This document shows, in pieces, positions 37,781 to 50,129 of a DNA stretch of 64,000 nt. How positions within the stretch are numbered: the first letter of the stretch is position 1; every line of letters starts with the position of its first letter. The notes beneath the pieces were generated by a model that was given only the letters and a program-made list of their open reading frames with translations, ran no database searches and was not told the origin of the DNA. The DNA is from Lepidurus packardi (lineage: Eukaryota > Arthropoda > Branchiopoda > Notostraca > Triopsidae): NCBI GenBank assembly GCA_023053545.1, contig JAKZAN010000001.1, forward strand, positions 5,538,565 to 5,602,564, written 5' to 3'. Position numbers and translations under genes: made by a program.

Positions 37781-40700
37781 ATGAATTCTGATGAGCGGAA
37801 TGAAGCTATACAAACTCTTCAGTCTGCAATCGAATCAAATCGTACAGATATTCTGAAATCTTTATTGGATGCAGTTAGCGTTAAATTAAGTATTTCTATT
37901 CGTATTTCTAGTTAAATGTTGTTTCATTTCATCTTCAATCTTCGCTTGTTTCTCATTTATCTTTATTTCGTTTGCCAGATGAACCAGAAAATCTTAGCGA
38001 ACTCTTGTGCGGACTTCATACCGAACATGGCACATTCCTTCACTATGTTACAAAAGTAAACCTACCAAAATTATTACTATTCTTAATTGAGTAAGTAATG
38101 TTGTTTTATTATTATAACTTAGGCTGGACAAGCGGATATGGTTAGAGTACTTTTGAATTTTGGGACCAATCCTTGCATTCTCAACGCAAAAGGAGATTTT
38201 GCACCTGCATTAGCCACAACTTCTCAAACTAAAGCAGCTTATCACGACGCTGTCTTCTCTTCTATAGCTCAACATGAGTATATTTGCTAAATATGCCAAC
38301 TATTAACCTCTTGTCGCTTATCTTTTCCTTAACTAAAAAGAAATAAAAACTTTCGTTAATAGGGAAGAAGCCTTGGAAAGACTTTTGGAATCCGGTGTAA
38401 ATGTCAACCTTCAGGACAGTATTAAAAATGCCAACTCCCCCATTCACTGGGCCGTGAGTTTTAAGAACATGGAAGCCATCCGCGTTTTATATGGTATGAC
38501 ATAACGAAGCAACAGTTCAACTCTAAAGCGAGGCTCAAAAATGTAATTCTTCTATTAATTTAACTTCTACCAGAACATGGAGCTGATATGAACGTTTGCA
38601 ACGCTGGAGGTTTAACGCCTCTCCAGGAAGCAGTTTTGCTAGGTGACAGACCCTTGGTGGAAACTTTGCTCTACTACGGAGCTGACCCTGAACGCCAATG
38701 TCCCAGCGGGTACTTCCTAATATCTTTTATCTTAATTAGGGAATAACAACTGTTCCCGTCTTGTAGCAAATACGCAGGGAAAACCTGCGCGGACTTAATC
38801 AGCAATGAGTCGCCAATTTGGAGCTTATTAAGCTATCATAAAGCCAATAATCAGCCTATTGTGCCCACTTCTTCTTTACCAGCCAAAGATAAGCAAATCA
38901 ATTGGACCAATGGCCACTCTACGGTCAATGTAAAGAAGTCTTTAGGATCGCCTGGCTCGGACAGCGTTTTCAGTCTCGATCAAGTATATATACGTTTTAC
39001 TGGACAGTTTGGAACAGTTTGCTTCTCTCTGTAGGTCTGCGAAACGTTGCCATGCACGTGTCCGCAGTCTCCCATCAAGCCGGTGATCACCAACACCAAG
39101 TTAGCTCTCTTGTGGCCTCAGCCGCAGCAACTCCAACAGTTGAACGAGGCACCGGTGGTCTTAGGAGAGGAACTGCTTATCCATTTCATCGGTTGCAGTC
39201 CTCCCATTCACCGTATCTTGGATGTATGGGACTGCCACAAAGTAGCGTTCCGCAATTTGGACTTAGACGTCCGGATCGGCAGCATAGATCAGCAAGGAGA
39301 GCTCCAGCAGCTGGCAGAAACGGCCGTTGTGGTTTGTTGCGTGAAAGAAACCTTATTGGCCAAGCCATCAAGCTATCGTTTGATTTTAAGTGGCAATAAA
39401 GTAATGTATTCCTCCTCAAACTTCATTATTCTTCATTCTCCTTCATTTTTTCCCCAGATTCAGGTCAATGCAGCAGATCTGCCAGGCTTGCATTATGCCT
39501 TATGCACGCTAAGGCAGTTAATCGCGTTATTCAGGCCAGGAAACGATCTAGTGCCACTAATTGTATCAGATTCACCTCAAATTAGCATGAGAGCCGCCTT
39601 ACTAGATGTTTCAACATCTGGAAGGGTCCAAACCCTAGTAAAACATCGCTTTATTTCCTCCAAAATTCAGGGCAAAGCTAATAACTGCCTTTAGGATAGT
39701 CTACTGTCTATCACGGATACTTTAGGCTTCTTGAAGATCAACCAGATCCATTTGTTCGCCAGAATTTCACCGGAAATGGATTGGCCCTGGAGTTATAGCA
39801 AAAGGTATTTCATATTCTCTTCAATTTCATTGAGAACTTACACATTTATCCGGGTTTTCTTAGTGAATTACTTGCGTTAGACCGCTTTTGTTGCGACCGA
39901 TTCATTCAACTGGTTCCCGCGTTGGATATTGAACCTTCTTTCGTCCACGCCAAGGAATTTTGGCCAGCCTTCAATGCCACACTGTCTACGTTTTCCTCCG
40001 CTGAGTACATAATCTGTCTATAAAATATGTTTAAGAAAAAAAGGTAACTGATTTTCGTAATTTTTTCCCTCGTAAGATAGATTCGTTCATGTGGGCCCTC
40101 AGTTGACCAATTTTTTGCTTAGCCAAGATGTTTCGGATTTCCGGCAATTGCTCCCGCTGACCTCAAAAACCTTGCTATTATGTGCCAACAGCGTTAGGGA
40201 ACGCGGAGTTCTATTAAAAATGTCGCCAGACATTCTTTTAGTGGAGTACGGCTTCCAGGTAAGCGAATCTTAGCAAAAAGCATGATCACTTTGGCGACGT
40301 TACGAAATTTAGTCAAGAAATATCGAACAATTCCTCAGAAAATTATGAAGAGAATTAATTATTGTTAGAATAATATAGAGTACTTACTTATAACATAAGA
40401 ATCATTCTTTAGCTTTATGATGATTTTGGTGGTTTTGCCGTTTAAGGATTAGAAAATTCTAAACCTAAACGTTTTGAACCTTCTAGGCCGATTATAACTT
40501 CCATGAGCAATCCGAATCGAGTTGGCAAAGCTCAGGAAATGTGGTAATGTGCGCTGGCACGGCTGCTTGGGACAGGTTTGTGGACTTTAGTGATGCAATT
40601 ATCAGAAACTCTGATCTAAAGTTGAGTATTCTTGATTTTTGTAGCTTGGCAGGGTATCCGGAAGCTGCACTGTGCAATTTGGTGCAAGCTATCAATGCAG

Positions 40701-41679
40701 CAAAAGAACGAGGATCAGGGGGAATCATTGGAGCCACTTGGTCTGGGGCTGTCAATCTGACACAGCCTTGTTTCGCTTGGCCTGGGTATGTTTTACTGGC
40801 TGGAGTTGCCTGGAATTCGACCTTGCACTGGGTATTGTCAAAGATCCAAACTTCGATTGATCTTTTTTCAATTTCTTTTCCTTTTTCTTTTAGGATTATT
40901 TACAGAATTTTTTGGGGGATTTGGTTTCCATGTGGCTTTTCAACGAAAGCGAGCCGATTTTGGGACCTGCTATCGTAGAATTGGGCCGGACGGAAACGTG
41001 GTTCCTGAAACAATTGCACTTTGACCCCGTGACGCAATCCAGCGCCCAAGTACCGCTACCAATACCAGGAGGATCCACGCTGTACCGGTTTCTTATTGAT
41101 CCTGATAGTGTTGTTTTGGATAATGTCACTATGGAGTCTTTAATGGTTAAGCCTTCTTAAGCCTTTTGTTGCGATTTTTCTAAAGATTTTTTTAGAGAGT
41201 TATTCGTCATGTTAAGAAGTGGCAGAAAGCAGTTATGCAAAAGAGCTCCGATTCAGCTATAAGAGGCCGGTATTTGTCTGAAATGCTTTTAACCAGCGAT
41301 TTTATGCTATTAGCATGCCGGTAGAAAAAAAAATTTCGCTGGGTGCAAATTAAGACTTAAAAAACTTCGTATAGGATTGGCAGGATGCTCTTAAGCACTG
41401 GTAAGAATCCGCATAGTAACTTGGGCTTGTGTGTCATTAATATTGGAGTGGCTAATGTTCCTGCTACCTTGAAAACGGATGCAGCTAATCGGTATGATAA
41501 GCTAGAAGTCATCAGAACAGGCTTTTGTGCGATTTTTATTCATATCATGTAGGTTTTTGAGCTTAACGGAAAGATTCCGAGCTCTTTGGCTGAAGCACCA
41601 ATTGCCGTCAGGATTAATGGCCTCATTAGCTGCACTGGAAGTTGCCACAGCACGTTTCCTGACTTTGGCTGAACCTTGA
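37781..41679 (+). CDS. Ankyrin-repeat protein fused to a GH20 beta-hexosaminidase-like domain (predicted inactive)
   Basis: No named family recognised. About 17 short exons join in phase from MNSDERNEA to the stop at 41677-41679, roughly 900 residues. Ankyrin repeats come first: GTFLHYVTKAGQADMVRVLL, SPIHWAVSFKNMEAIRVLYE, GLTPLQEAVLLGDRPLVETL. There is no signal peptide, so it is probably cytosolic. The second half resembles GH20: DLPGLHYALCTLRQLIALF, then SDSPQISMRAALLDVSTSGR, LGFLKINQIHLF, DILLVEYGFQADYNFHEQ, CAGTAAWDRF, and GIIGATWSGAVNL, in the order seen in GH20 hexosaminidases. At the catalytic (H/N)xGxDE site (about 40086-40115) it reads FVHVGPQLTN, so Asp-Glu is replaced by Gln-Leu. 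It likely acts as a glycan-binding or scaffold pseudoenzyme; that is inference. Its stop is 187 bp from that of PRDX5 on the other strand. Confidence 0.82.
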
Positions 41680-41866
41680 TTAATTGAACATTCTTTCTTA
41701 ATTAAGCACAAGTTTGACGGTTATGGTTTTGTTCTTTGTTATGAAAAGTTTTGGGGGAAAACGTTTATGAAGTGTTTTCAAACACCAAGAAGAGTTGTGT
41801 TTAGACTACATTTATTTACTGTTGAATCAAATACAAATGAGAATAAAGCACTTGGGGGAGCTCTCT

Positions 41867-43616
41867 TTAGAGCAGAGACAAAATGTTGTTGGCTAAAGAG
41901 CAAGTGAGACCTTTGCCGTCAGGCTCTACGTTGAGAGCCTTCACTTTGCTATCTTCGATAATCATCGAGTAACGCTTGGAACGCACATTGCCTAAGACGG
42001 CACTCATATCCAATTCCATATCAACGGCTTTGGTAAATGCTCCATGAGTGTCCGCTAGCATGCGAACCTACAACGGGATGATTTTAGTGTTATTAGTTTG
42101 AATATAAAGGCTTAGCTTGCGATAGTTGACAGGAAAGTTTAGCGAATCATAAGTCGCTATTAGCGAGCAATTACTTTGCCATCGGCGCTGTGCTCCTTGC
42201 CCCAGGCAGCCATTACAAATGGATCGTTGACGGAGACGCAGACGATCTCATCCACGCCCTTGCTTTTGATCTTGTCAAAATCCGCCACGTAGCCAGGCAA
42301 GTGCGTCTACGAGAGATAAAATGAGGTTCTTAATCCTCTTGACTCCTCAGGACTCGACTTTAATTATTTACCTTGGAGCAGCCTGGAGTGAAGGCACCCG
42401 GAACTGCAAAAAGGATCACTTTTTTACCTTTGCACAGCTCAGCCAAGTTGACTTTGTCTCCTGGTGTATTTTCGAATAATTCCACACTCGGAATGGGTTG
42501 TCCAACCTGCAAGTAGATTGGAAAACAATCAATAATGAAACACAAAGAAACAAGAACACTGAAAAAGCACAATCACATTAATAACACTTCTGAAAACCGC
42601 GGTATTTGTATAACCAACAAGCATAACTTAGGCAACAACACCCAATCAGAGATAAGCTTGACGTGCAAACGGCTTTCTAAGCTAATAGACATCATATATA
42701 TATCGGAAGTCGAATATTCGCACGCTTTACCACCAGACGAATGTTTTGAATTACAAGTTAGTACAGTGCAAGTGTCTCAAGTGAACTTAACTACGTTATC
42801 CATTATTATCAAGGTAAATAACCATTCGTTCCTATATGTGCTTCCGTAGTTTATCTAATTTCTTAGCAAATATAGGCACACCTAAAAACGTATAGTGGTC
42901 TTAAAAAGAAAGCCATAAAGGTAGCAAAGAGTCTTTCGGGCCCACTTCCGTCCTTTATTCCAAGAATTTCTCCTGCTTAGAAAGGACGTCATTGGGGAAG
43001 TTTGGTAAACACATGACTTTTTGTTTTTCTGTGTTAAAGGATGTGGTGTGATGCAACCAGCATATTCTTGAGTCAGAATATTTGCCGTATACATTTGCCT
43101 CTACAGAAATCCTGCAGAAGACGTAACTTTATCTACTAACCTCTAGGCAGCTATAGTTTAAATCAAACAACTAATCTACGTATTAACCTTCAAGATTTTT
43201 AATTCAAGGAACACGAGTTTAATATATTACTTCCCACTAAACAAGTGGGTACTGATTTTAAGTAAAGATAACGCAAGATTTATTTTGTATACATTAAAAA
43301 CAAGAATAATTAGTATTAGTCATTCAGGTTAGACTACTGAAGAAAAATATGTAAGTTAAATCATTGTATATTGAAATTCAATTTCTGCTCAGAGAAGGAA
43401 ATACTAATATCGTGTTTTCTGCTATTGTCTCTTGTAGGATTCGCTTAAATTTTCCTACGCTTATTTATTTATAAGATACTGAATATGCCACGTGTAAATG
43501 TATTTTACCTCGATGGGCATGCTGAAGGATGAAGTGCGTTGGAAACTGCGTATATGCGAAAAGAACACTGGTTTACCTACGAACTGCTGTACCAATCGTT
43601 TGTATATGACTGACAT
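41867..43616 (-). CDS. PRDX5: Peroxiredoxin 5, mitochondrial precursor
   Basis: Thioredoxin-fold atypical 2-Cys peroxidase that reduces H2O2, alkyl hydroperoxides and peroxynitrite. Four exons (43616-43509, 42506-42372, 42306-42175, 42067-41867) give 191 residues. Exon 1 encodes a basic, Arg-containing, acid-free N-terminus (MSVIYKRLVQQFVG...HIRSFQRTSSFS) typical of a mitochondrial presequence. It is followed by an in-frame internal ATG (MPIEVGQPIPSVELF) aligning with the start of cytosolic/mature PRDX5. The peroxidatic Cys is in PGAFTPGCSK and the resolving Cys in GLTCSL; VKALNVEPDGKGLTCS is diagnostic. Intron 1 is about 1 kb, unusually long for this region. The internal ATG suggests dual mitochondrial and cytosolic or peroxisomal products, as known for mammalian PRDX5; the C-terminus here (LSLL) is not a clear PTS1. 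Confidence 0.95.
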
Positions 43617-44071
43617 CGAGATTTCGTTTCTGCTAAAGAAAGCGTAGGTGAACGAAATCCCCAGAAGTCAAGCCTTAGGTTTCCTGCTAGTCTTTCCTAA
43701 GAAGTTGGGAAAACCGGATCTTTTGTGGTATCGTGGAATTTTAATCATCTTTTCACGTTAGGTGTCCTCACCTAGTGCTGAGACTTGAAGTTATTAACAG
43801 TAAAGAAAAACGCGCCAACTTTCCCGGCGAAAATTACAAGAAAGATGGCGTTTGTGCATCGGCTTGGATCTAGCTAGGTAAGTCAATACATTTTGGTTAG
43901 TTTTCTGTATGGGCCATACAGAAAACTGTTAAGAATAACAATAACTATTAGAAACACAATTAGTAACGCTAAAGGTACGCTATAGATTATAGCGTAGTTT
44001 TAGCATTTCTAATCATGGTCTTTTAAAGGTATTATTACATTCCAGTAGTTAATAAGCTATCGTTTCTCTAG
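43617..44071. other. PRDX5 upstream region with palindromes
   Basis: Contains a perfect 29-bp palindrome (43899-43927) and a smaller 9-bp-arm inverted repeat (TACGCTATA-GAT-TATAGCGTA, near 43977). A strong 5' splice site (CTAG/GTAAGT) follows an ATG in good context near 43848-43876, but that ATG frame meets a stop just before the splice site. It may be a 5'UTR exon of the putative downstream gene. Confidence 0.4.
43899..43927. repeat. Perfect 29-bp palindrome
   Basis: Arms of 14 bp (AGTTTTCTGTATGG and its exact complement) around one central base. It lies about 280 bp upstream of the PRDX5 start. Confidence 0.9.
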
Positions 44072-44386
44072 TGGGTTTACGAATTTCAAGTCCATTTCGG
44101 AGTCTGGCCAAAGCCAATCTATTCATGCCAATCCCATAATCTTGCTCCTTATATCCTCAAGCAAGCAGAACACGAGTTGGAGTGGTATTTGATGACGTCC
44201 ACTAGCTTAGATTGCGTATGTATGTTAACCAGCGCCATTCCCCAAGCATTTAAGAAATTGTACCTACAAACTAGAGGAAAAAGAGAGGAGCTTTGCATTT
44301 CAAACGTTTCGTTTACGCAAGATTCTTAGGAGATATCAACCCACAGGCCTTAGCTATGTTAAATATTGACTTTGCCCTCACGCCCT
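44072..44386 (+). CDS. Putative exon pair of an unidentified + strand gene
   Basis: Two stop-free segments, 44072-44215 (48 codons, begins WVYEFQVHFGVWPKP) and 44275-44386 (37 codons plus one base, contains ALHFKRFVYARFLGDINPQ), are joined in phase by a 59-bp GT-AG intron of the size typical here. A further segment from 44446 (acceptor CCCCAG) continues in phase with YAALAIIKSQ. No family is recognised and no start exon was established. Another frame of the first exon is also open, so the case rests on the phase match across the short intron. Confidence 0.28.
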
Positions 44387-44559
44387 GTATGTATTTTTTC
44401 CTTTTTGCATCGAGTTGTTAAGTACTACGTTTAAGAGGTCCCCAGATGCTGCGTTGGCCATTATTAAAAGCCAGTCTCGTACTTATGTTCGATGGAGTTG
44501 ATAGTGAGCCTTTGCCGTTCCCCTCCTCTTAATTGATTTTTTTATTCTCTTGGTGTGTT

Positions 44560-47500
44560 CTGGGTCCTTTCTGGGTCCTTTGCCTCAGACTTTAAAAATT
44601 TAAGAGAAGATAGAGCCTGAGGAAAAGCAAAAATTAAATAAAACATGTTAGAACCAAGAAATTAATATATGAAGAGAAAAGGTAAATCAAGAGTCTTGAA
44701 ACTCAGAGACCCAAAAAGAGCTTCTTTGGATCAAATTCTTACTGCTAAGGTCTTACATACTTAGAACCAAGTGGTAGATATATTTATCCGGTGGAAAAGA
44801 CGTAAGAAAAAAAGGAAAAACGAATTTTAGCGTCGCTAATAAGCAACTTGTCATTGCATAAGGCGCTATAATGGAAGGCCTTTTCTGCAGATGAATTCGA
44901 GCCATTCTAAGAAAAGCTGTACTTCGTTGGTCCTTTAATAAGACTAGGATTTTTTCTCCTTTCTAGGAATTGAAAAGTAGCAAACAAATTTCGGCCCAAT
45001 TTTCGTCCCTAAAGCTACCTTAATGATACCTTACGGGGCGTAGTCGCTAGTGACCATTTTTACCGAAACATTGGTGCTGAGAGATCATTTCTCAAATCTT
45101 CTAAAGAGAACGTTCCGTAGCAACCTAGTCTGCATTGTTGCTAGTTGGAGGTTTTTTTAATTAGTTGATTGTTTCGAGACAACGCCAAGCTTCTGCTGTT
45201 TGATGTTTTCTGGAAAGTGATGAGCTCTCTTGTTAACATTGTGTTTAATTTCGTTTTTTGTCTTTTTTATTTAGAGAGGGAAACGTTTGGAGGAAAAATT
45301 GGAAAAGTGGCCTGAAAGTGTTGAGCTAATGCGAGAGGTGAAAACAGGGAACGACTTCGATTTGGCTGTCGTGTTAAAAGGCCTGTGAACATGGAGATTA
45401 GCGTTGAGTTATCCTTAAGGACTGTGTGTAGGGGGTGGGGTAAGGGTTGACATGCAAAGGAAATGGAAGTTGTCGCATCCAGACGAAAGCGTGTGTGCGT
45501 CTTGTGAACGTTTTTGGCTTCACGGGAGGAAATCAGAGTTACTGGTCTGATTTCCTTTGCACCAGCTCTACTGGTTTGACAATGCAATGTATGGCTATAT
45601 ATTTATTTATTTTTCCTATGGAGGAAATCCTTGAGAAAGTGGTGTAAAGCTATACAGTCCAAATTCCTAGAATTAATTGAAATTCAAAATATAAGCGTTG
45701 GGCTATAATGTGAATACGCATTTTTCTACAATAAGAGTATAGTAATAGGCTTATTGTAGAACCGTTTCTTGTTACGTTGGGTAGCGAAATAGGTCTTTCT
45801 GGACAAAATGGACCGTAGGATTTGCTGCGAACGGGCTTCCATTGCTATGATTGCCAATTTGGCATTGTTTTGACAATAGCTCTGAAGTCATGCTTTGCAG
45901 GAAAAGGAGGGAGAACAACACTTTTAGGATAATTGTGGTGGGTTTGGGAGGGTCTTTCTGACTGATCGTTTTATTGTGTGACGACAGCAAGGTTTTAAGT
46001 ACGCTGGTTTTGTTGTGCTAGGCACCCAAGGCTGGATTATGTGGGCCCAAATTGTGAGTCCGAAAGGGGGAATGACATAAGTTAGAAACTTTTACAGTGG
46101 CATGTTACACGTATTACGACTAGTCCAGCCTAGTTGCGCATTCTTAACGATGTCCAGTTTTATTATTACTATAACTCTTTTCCCTTCCACTAGATTATAC
46201 AGGATGTGTTCCTCTTTTCTTTTCTATTTAAGGCTTCGTAAGGGATAAAGTTAATTATTTTGCCCCGTGTTAGGATATTCTTCGAAGTTAATGTAAATGC
46301 CGTGAGTGAGTGGCACTCGGTAGACATCCTTCTAACCATTTCCTGTCAGTTATTTCGTTAGCAATAGTTTTAAGTTGTATTGAATCGCAGTAATCTCAAT
46401 TCACTGAAAAATGAAAAGTTGGTCCTATATATAGTAGACAGAATAAGAATTGGGAACAGAAGAACTCTATTTTACTGTAGTGATCCTCTAAATAAAGTGA
46501 GGAGAGGTTTTCAGGTTTCTTTGAAATGCAAAGGGTAGATTTTTGGTGAGTTATTGGGAAGAAATGTATATCTGTTGATTTTTTGGTGGTCCTTGTATAG
46601 AACAGAAGCTTTTGAATCCGAAAGAATGGAAACCTGCTGTGAAAAAAGGACAAGGAACGCCTCGAAAAAAGTTCCCTTTGATTAGATGCTTTCTGGCTTT
46701 TGTGTTCGTTCTTATAGTTCGGTTTGGGCGCAAGAAATTGTGGGAAGTGCTGGGATCTGGATACATATTGTGAATAGGTTATAGAGTCTGCCGAGCCAAC
46801 AAGTTTCTTTAGGGAAGTGGGTAACTTCCTTTTCTAAGCGTTTTTTTCCTCTGTTGTTCGCTTAATCTGTCATCTATTATGTTCTTCTTAATATTCCCAA
46901 GGCTATTGTTAGTATGCATTAAATACATAAAAATGCTTCAATGAATTTGTGTTCTAAAGAAAATATGTTTACATCCCATCATGTAAAAGTTAATAACGTG
47001 GAAGACTTGAACTCAGATTTCTCGAGGGTTAAAAGCATTATTCTATTTATTAACGGATTTTGTTTTAGTAAGTATACACTTAAGTGATCCAGAATGCTAT
47101 GTATGGATTCAAGGGAGTCGAAAGAGGAAGTTTATTGCTTGGCTTTATTGAAAACAGAGCTTAGTCATTCTTAGAATATGAGATATCGGATTCGCGGGGG
47201 AGGATGAGATAAGTCAAAAGTTTTCATTCCGGGAGTCGAGTTTTGTTGGATGTTTTCTTTTGGGTCATGTCACACCCGCGTTCCGGTGGAAGACGTAGGT
47301 TGTTGGGATACGTTAGACATTTTTTTGGTTCAATAGAAAAATGAAGAAAATTGTAAGGTAAAAAGACAAGGAACAGGAGTTCGTGCATCGCTCGATTGCG
47401 TACCAGATTGTACATGCTTGAATGCCTTAGTTCACCTTCAGAGCCACAAATAGGACTGGGGACTAAGGGATTCACGCTGTAGCGGCGAAAACTAAAGTCG

Positions 47501-48770
47501 GGCAGAAAGGCTTTTGTATTCGTAGTCCAGTATGTGTAGGAAGAAATACGATAGATTCTTATACGATCCAAGGCTAGTTATGTCTTAATGCTACTAAAAA
47601 GACAAAACATTTTTTCCCCCTGAAACTCCGCTGTGGTAATTTTGGCATGATTGGTACTCGTAAGATGAGAATACAATCTTGAATAAAGGCTTATAATTTG
47701 TATTATTACTGAAACTATTTCAGACATTACGTAATCATCATACTTGTCTTTTGTGTCGTTATTTGCAAGATGGCAAATGTGAAAAGTGTACTGCAAGTAG
47801 TTGGTAATTCTGTGTCAAAAGGTGGCAATGGCAATGATGTCAGACCATTTCTCATTGTAATGTCTTAAACTTTAAAAACAAAATTAAAAGAAAGAAGAAG
47901 ATAACTGAAAAATATGTTTCTAAAACTATCTTAATAATGAAATCTACTTTATTTACTGCGTAAGATTTTGATAAGTGATTTATTTAAAATTTTCGTAACT
48001 AGAACACCGTGGAAAAAATTAGTGAAACCAATATTAAAATGAAAATCAGAAGGTACAGTAGATTTATATATTTCGTATATTACTGTCGCAATACAATTTC
48101 ATTGTATTGTACAGAGAATGATAATTTTCGAATCAAAACTTGCCATGCTGTAGTGCCATAAGGGGTTTCCGTATACCGTGTGCTCAAATGTCAATATTAA
48201 TATTGCGATATACACTTTTTATTTTAATTTACAATTATTTACTTGGTACAAAATGTACCAAATGCCTGTACTCTCTTGCATGTATAGCTGAAATTAATTA
48301 GCTTTAAGACGTACAGTAAGACAGCCAAATCCTGGTTGCAAAGATATGTCAGGATTTGCATTGCAGCAGGAAGATTGACATACTTGCCTCATGAAAGCTT
48401 ACTTGCCAAATTTGGTTCGCAGTAATGTTGCAGTCGTGTAGTACCTCTTGCAAGGCCTTTAGATAAGAAACAGATGCGACGCAACGTTTTGATCGTCGGT
48501 TTATTAAGGAAGATTTAGGGCCGAGAATGTGCTAGAAATAAATCTGTTCGTTTCTTAGTGTTGCTGTCTTTTTTACTTTTACCGTGTAGCAGAAAATTCC
48601 GGTGTAGAAACAGCTGGTGTAGCTCCTGTAGTAAATCATTAGCGCGTCAAGAGTTATCATTTTTCCTCTTTGTTTTTCTTGTTGTTAATTTGGCAACAAT
48701 AACCCCGAAGCAGAATGCCCATATAAATCAGTCAGGAATCCTGCTGCCTTTTACTCTTCCTCTCTTTCAG
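44560..48770. other. Gene-poor stretch
   Basis: No supported gene. Scattered short open segments with splice-like ends occur on the + strand (for example 45274-45336, encoding KLEKWPESVELMRE flanked by TTTATTTAG and GAG/GTGAAA), but none could be assembled. An 11-12-bp tandem copy of CTGGGTCCTTT sits at about 44560-44582. Likely intergenic or intronic regulatory DNA. Confidence 0.4.
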
Positions 48771-48883
48771 ATAGCGTTAGATTCATCTCGGTTGATGTAT
48801 TCCAATTTAGCCAGTATTTTCGTGGCGTGACGGAGAACTTTGAGTTGTTGTTGTTCTTCAACCGGCAAATCAAGTTCTCGATG
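48771..48883 (+). CDS. Possible exon of an unidentified + strand gene
   Basis: A strong polypyrimidine acceptor (CTCTTCCTCTCTTTCAG) opens a frame containing DVFQFSQYFRGVTENFELLL, with a possible donor ATG/GTGTGT at 48884. The same frame stays open to 49204 and upstream to about 48683, some 170 codons without an ATG. The segment is pyrimidine-rich, which lowers stop frequency. No homology is recognised. Confidence 0.2.
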
Positions 48884-50129
48884 GTGTGTTTATGCTTCAC
48901 TGCTCTCAGTAGCCTACTGCTTTTGTTTTGCTTCTCTGCGTCTCGTTCTCGCACATCAGCGTGCATTTCTTTTCCTCGTACCCAAAAGCGATTCTGGAGG
49001 GGTACTTATATGAACGATGTTCCAATTAAACTGTTGCTGCCTTGTCCATCAAGCTCGTCCGCAATGAAAACGTCTCGAGTTTCACGCGTTTCCCTTTTCT
49101 TCACACACTTATCTCAACCCCTCCTAAACCTTGAGAAAAAAAAATCAGTTGCTATAGTGAAGAAAGAGAAGAAATCAGAGTATATCAATGTAATGTATCT
49201 ATAGAATCTTTAAGTCGATGGTTTGGGGCGGAAAAAATATAATAAAAACATGAGTTCCAGCTAAACCGCTTATTAATAATAAGATTACAATTATTATCCA
49301 CTATATAGTGGAGTTTCAGATTCTTCAAAAAGATTATGGACTTTTTATTGTTGAAACTTTAAATCTGGTGACGTGCAACGAGGAACGTACCAACTATACA
49401 ACAAAGCGTGTACGATGTAGATGTACATACTTACACGTGGTGTAAGTAGTTGCTTATGCTGGTTTTTTATTTCGGTTGATAGATTATTCAAATATATGCA
49501 CAAGCGAATTCTGCAAGCGTGGGGAATGCCAAAGCGTATGAATTCGTGATGTGTTTTTGCTGTGGGAAGTTAAAAAGGCAGAGTAAATGACTTTTGTCCA
49601 ACGTTAAGCCGTTTTTTTTTGCTGGATTTTCTACCGAAATCTTCTATTTTTGCAGATTTATTGTAGATTAAAGATTTCTGAACAAGGTTATGAGGAAAAA
49701 GCAACGTGAGCTCAATAAAGTTGCCTCTTAGCTACATTACTGTCACGAGATTTTGTGACGATTGCGAGATTTGGCAATTTGGCAATCAGAGCCAATTGCG
49801 AAAATTCGGCGATCTTGGGAATCTGCCACATTTTCGTTTACTCGAGATTCTGGGTTTGACGTCTTGGGATAATCAGTTTGTTTTTTGGAGACGTCTGTTT
49901 ATTTGCGAATAAAAGTATCTTCCAGTTGAAATTGAAGATGGACAGTACGGCAAGAACTGGTTTAGGGGGCGAGAAAATAGAAATCTGGATTGCAGTGGAC
50001 GACTTGGCGGCCGGAGCGAAATAACCCCTGAGATTCCAAAACTTTCTTTCTTATTTATGTGAAAAACCTTGCTTTTAGTTTTTCTTCTTTGTTTTGAGGG
50101 AGCGAAGTGAAAAGAATGTTTCTTTCTAG

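Noticed and set aside
42535..42849. 104-codon + strand frame inside PRDX5 intron 1
   Set aside because: ATG-initiated but Asn/Ser/Lys-rich with no recognisable domain, no splice partners and no base-composition shift. Best explained as chance in an AT-rich intron.
44664..44762. 32-codon frame containing DPKRASLDQIL, like protein kinase subdomain XI
   Set aside because: No other kinase motif lies nearby on either strand, the splice donor is weak, and the motif is too short to support a gene or pseudogene.
45274..45336. Open segment with KLEKWPESVELMRE, faintly like an RPEL repeat
   Set aside because: The RPEL Arg-Pro core is missing and no second repeat or neighbouring exon was found.
48558..49204. 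90- and 125-codon frames in a pyrimidine-rich segment
   Set aside because: Stops are rare in CT-rich DNA, several frames are open at once and the translations are Leu/Ser/Phe-rich. Only the segment with strong splice signals was kept, at low confidence.
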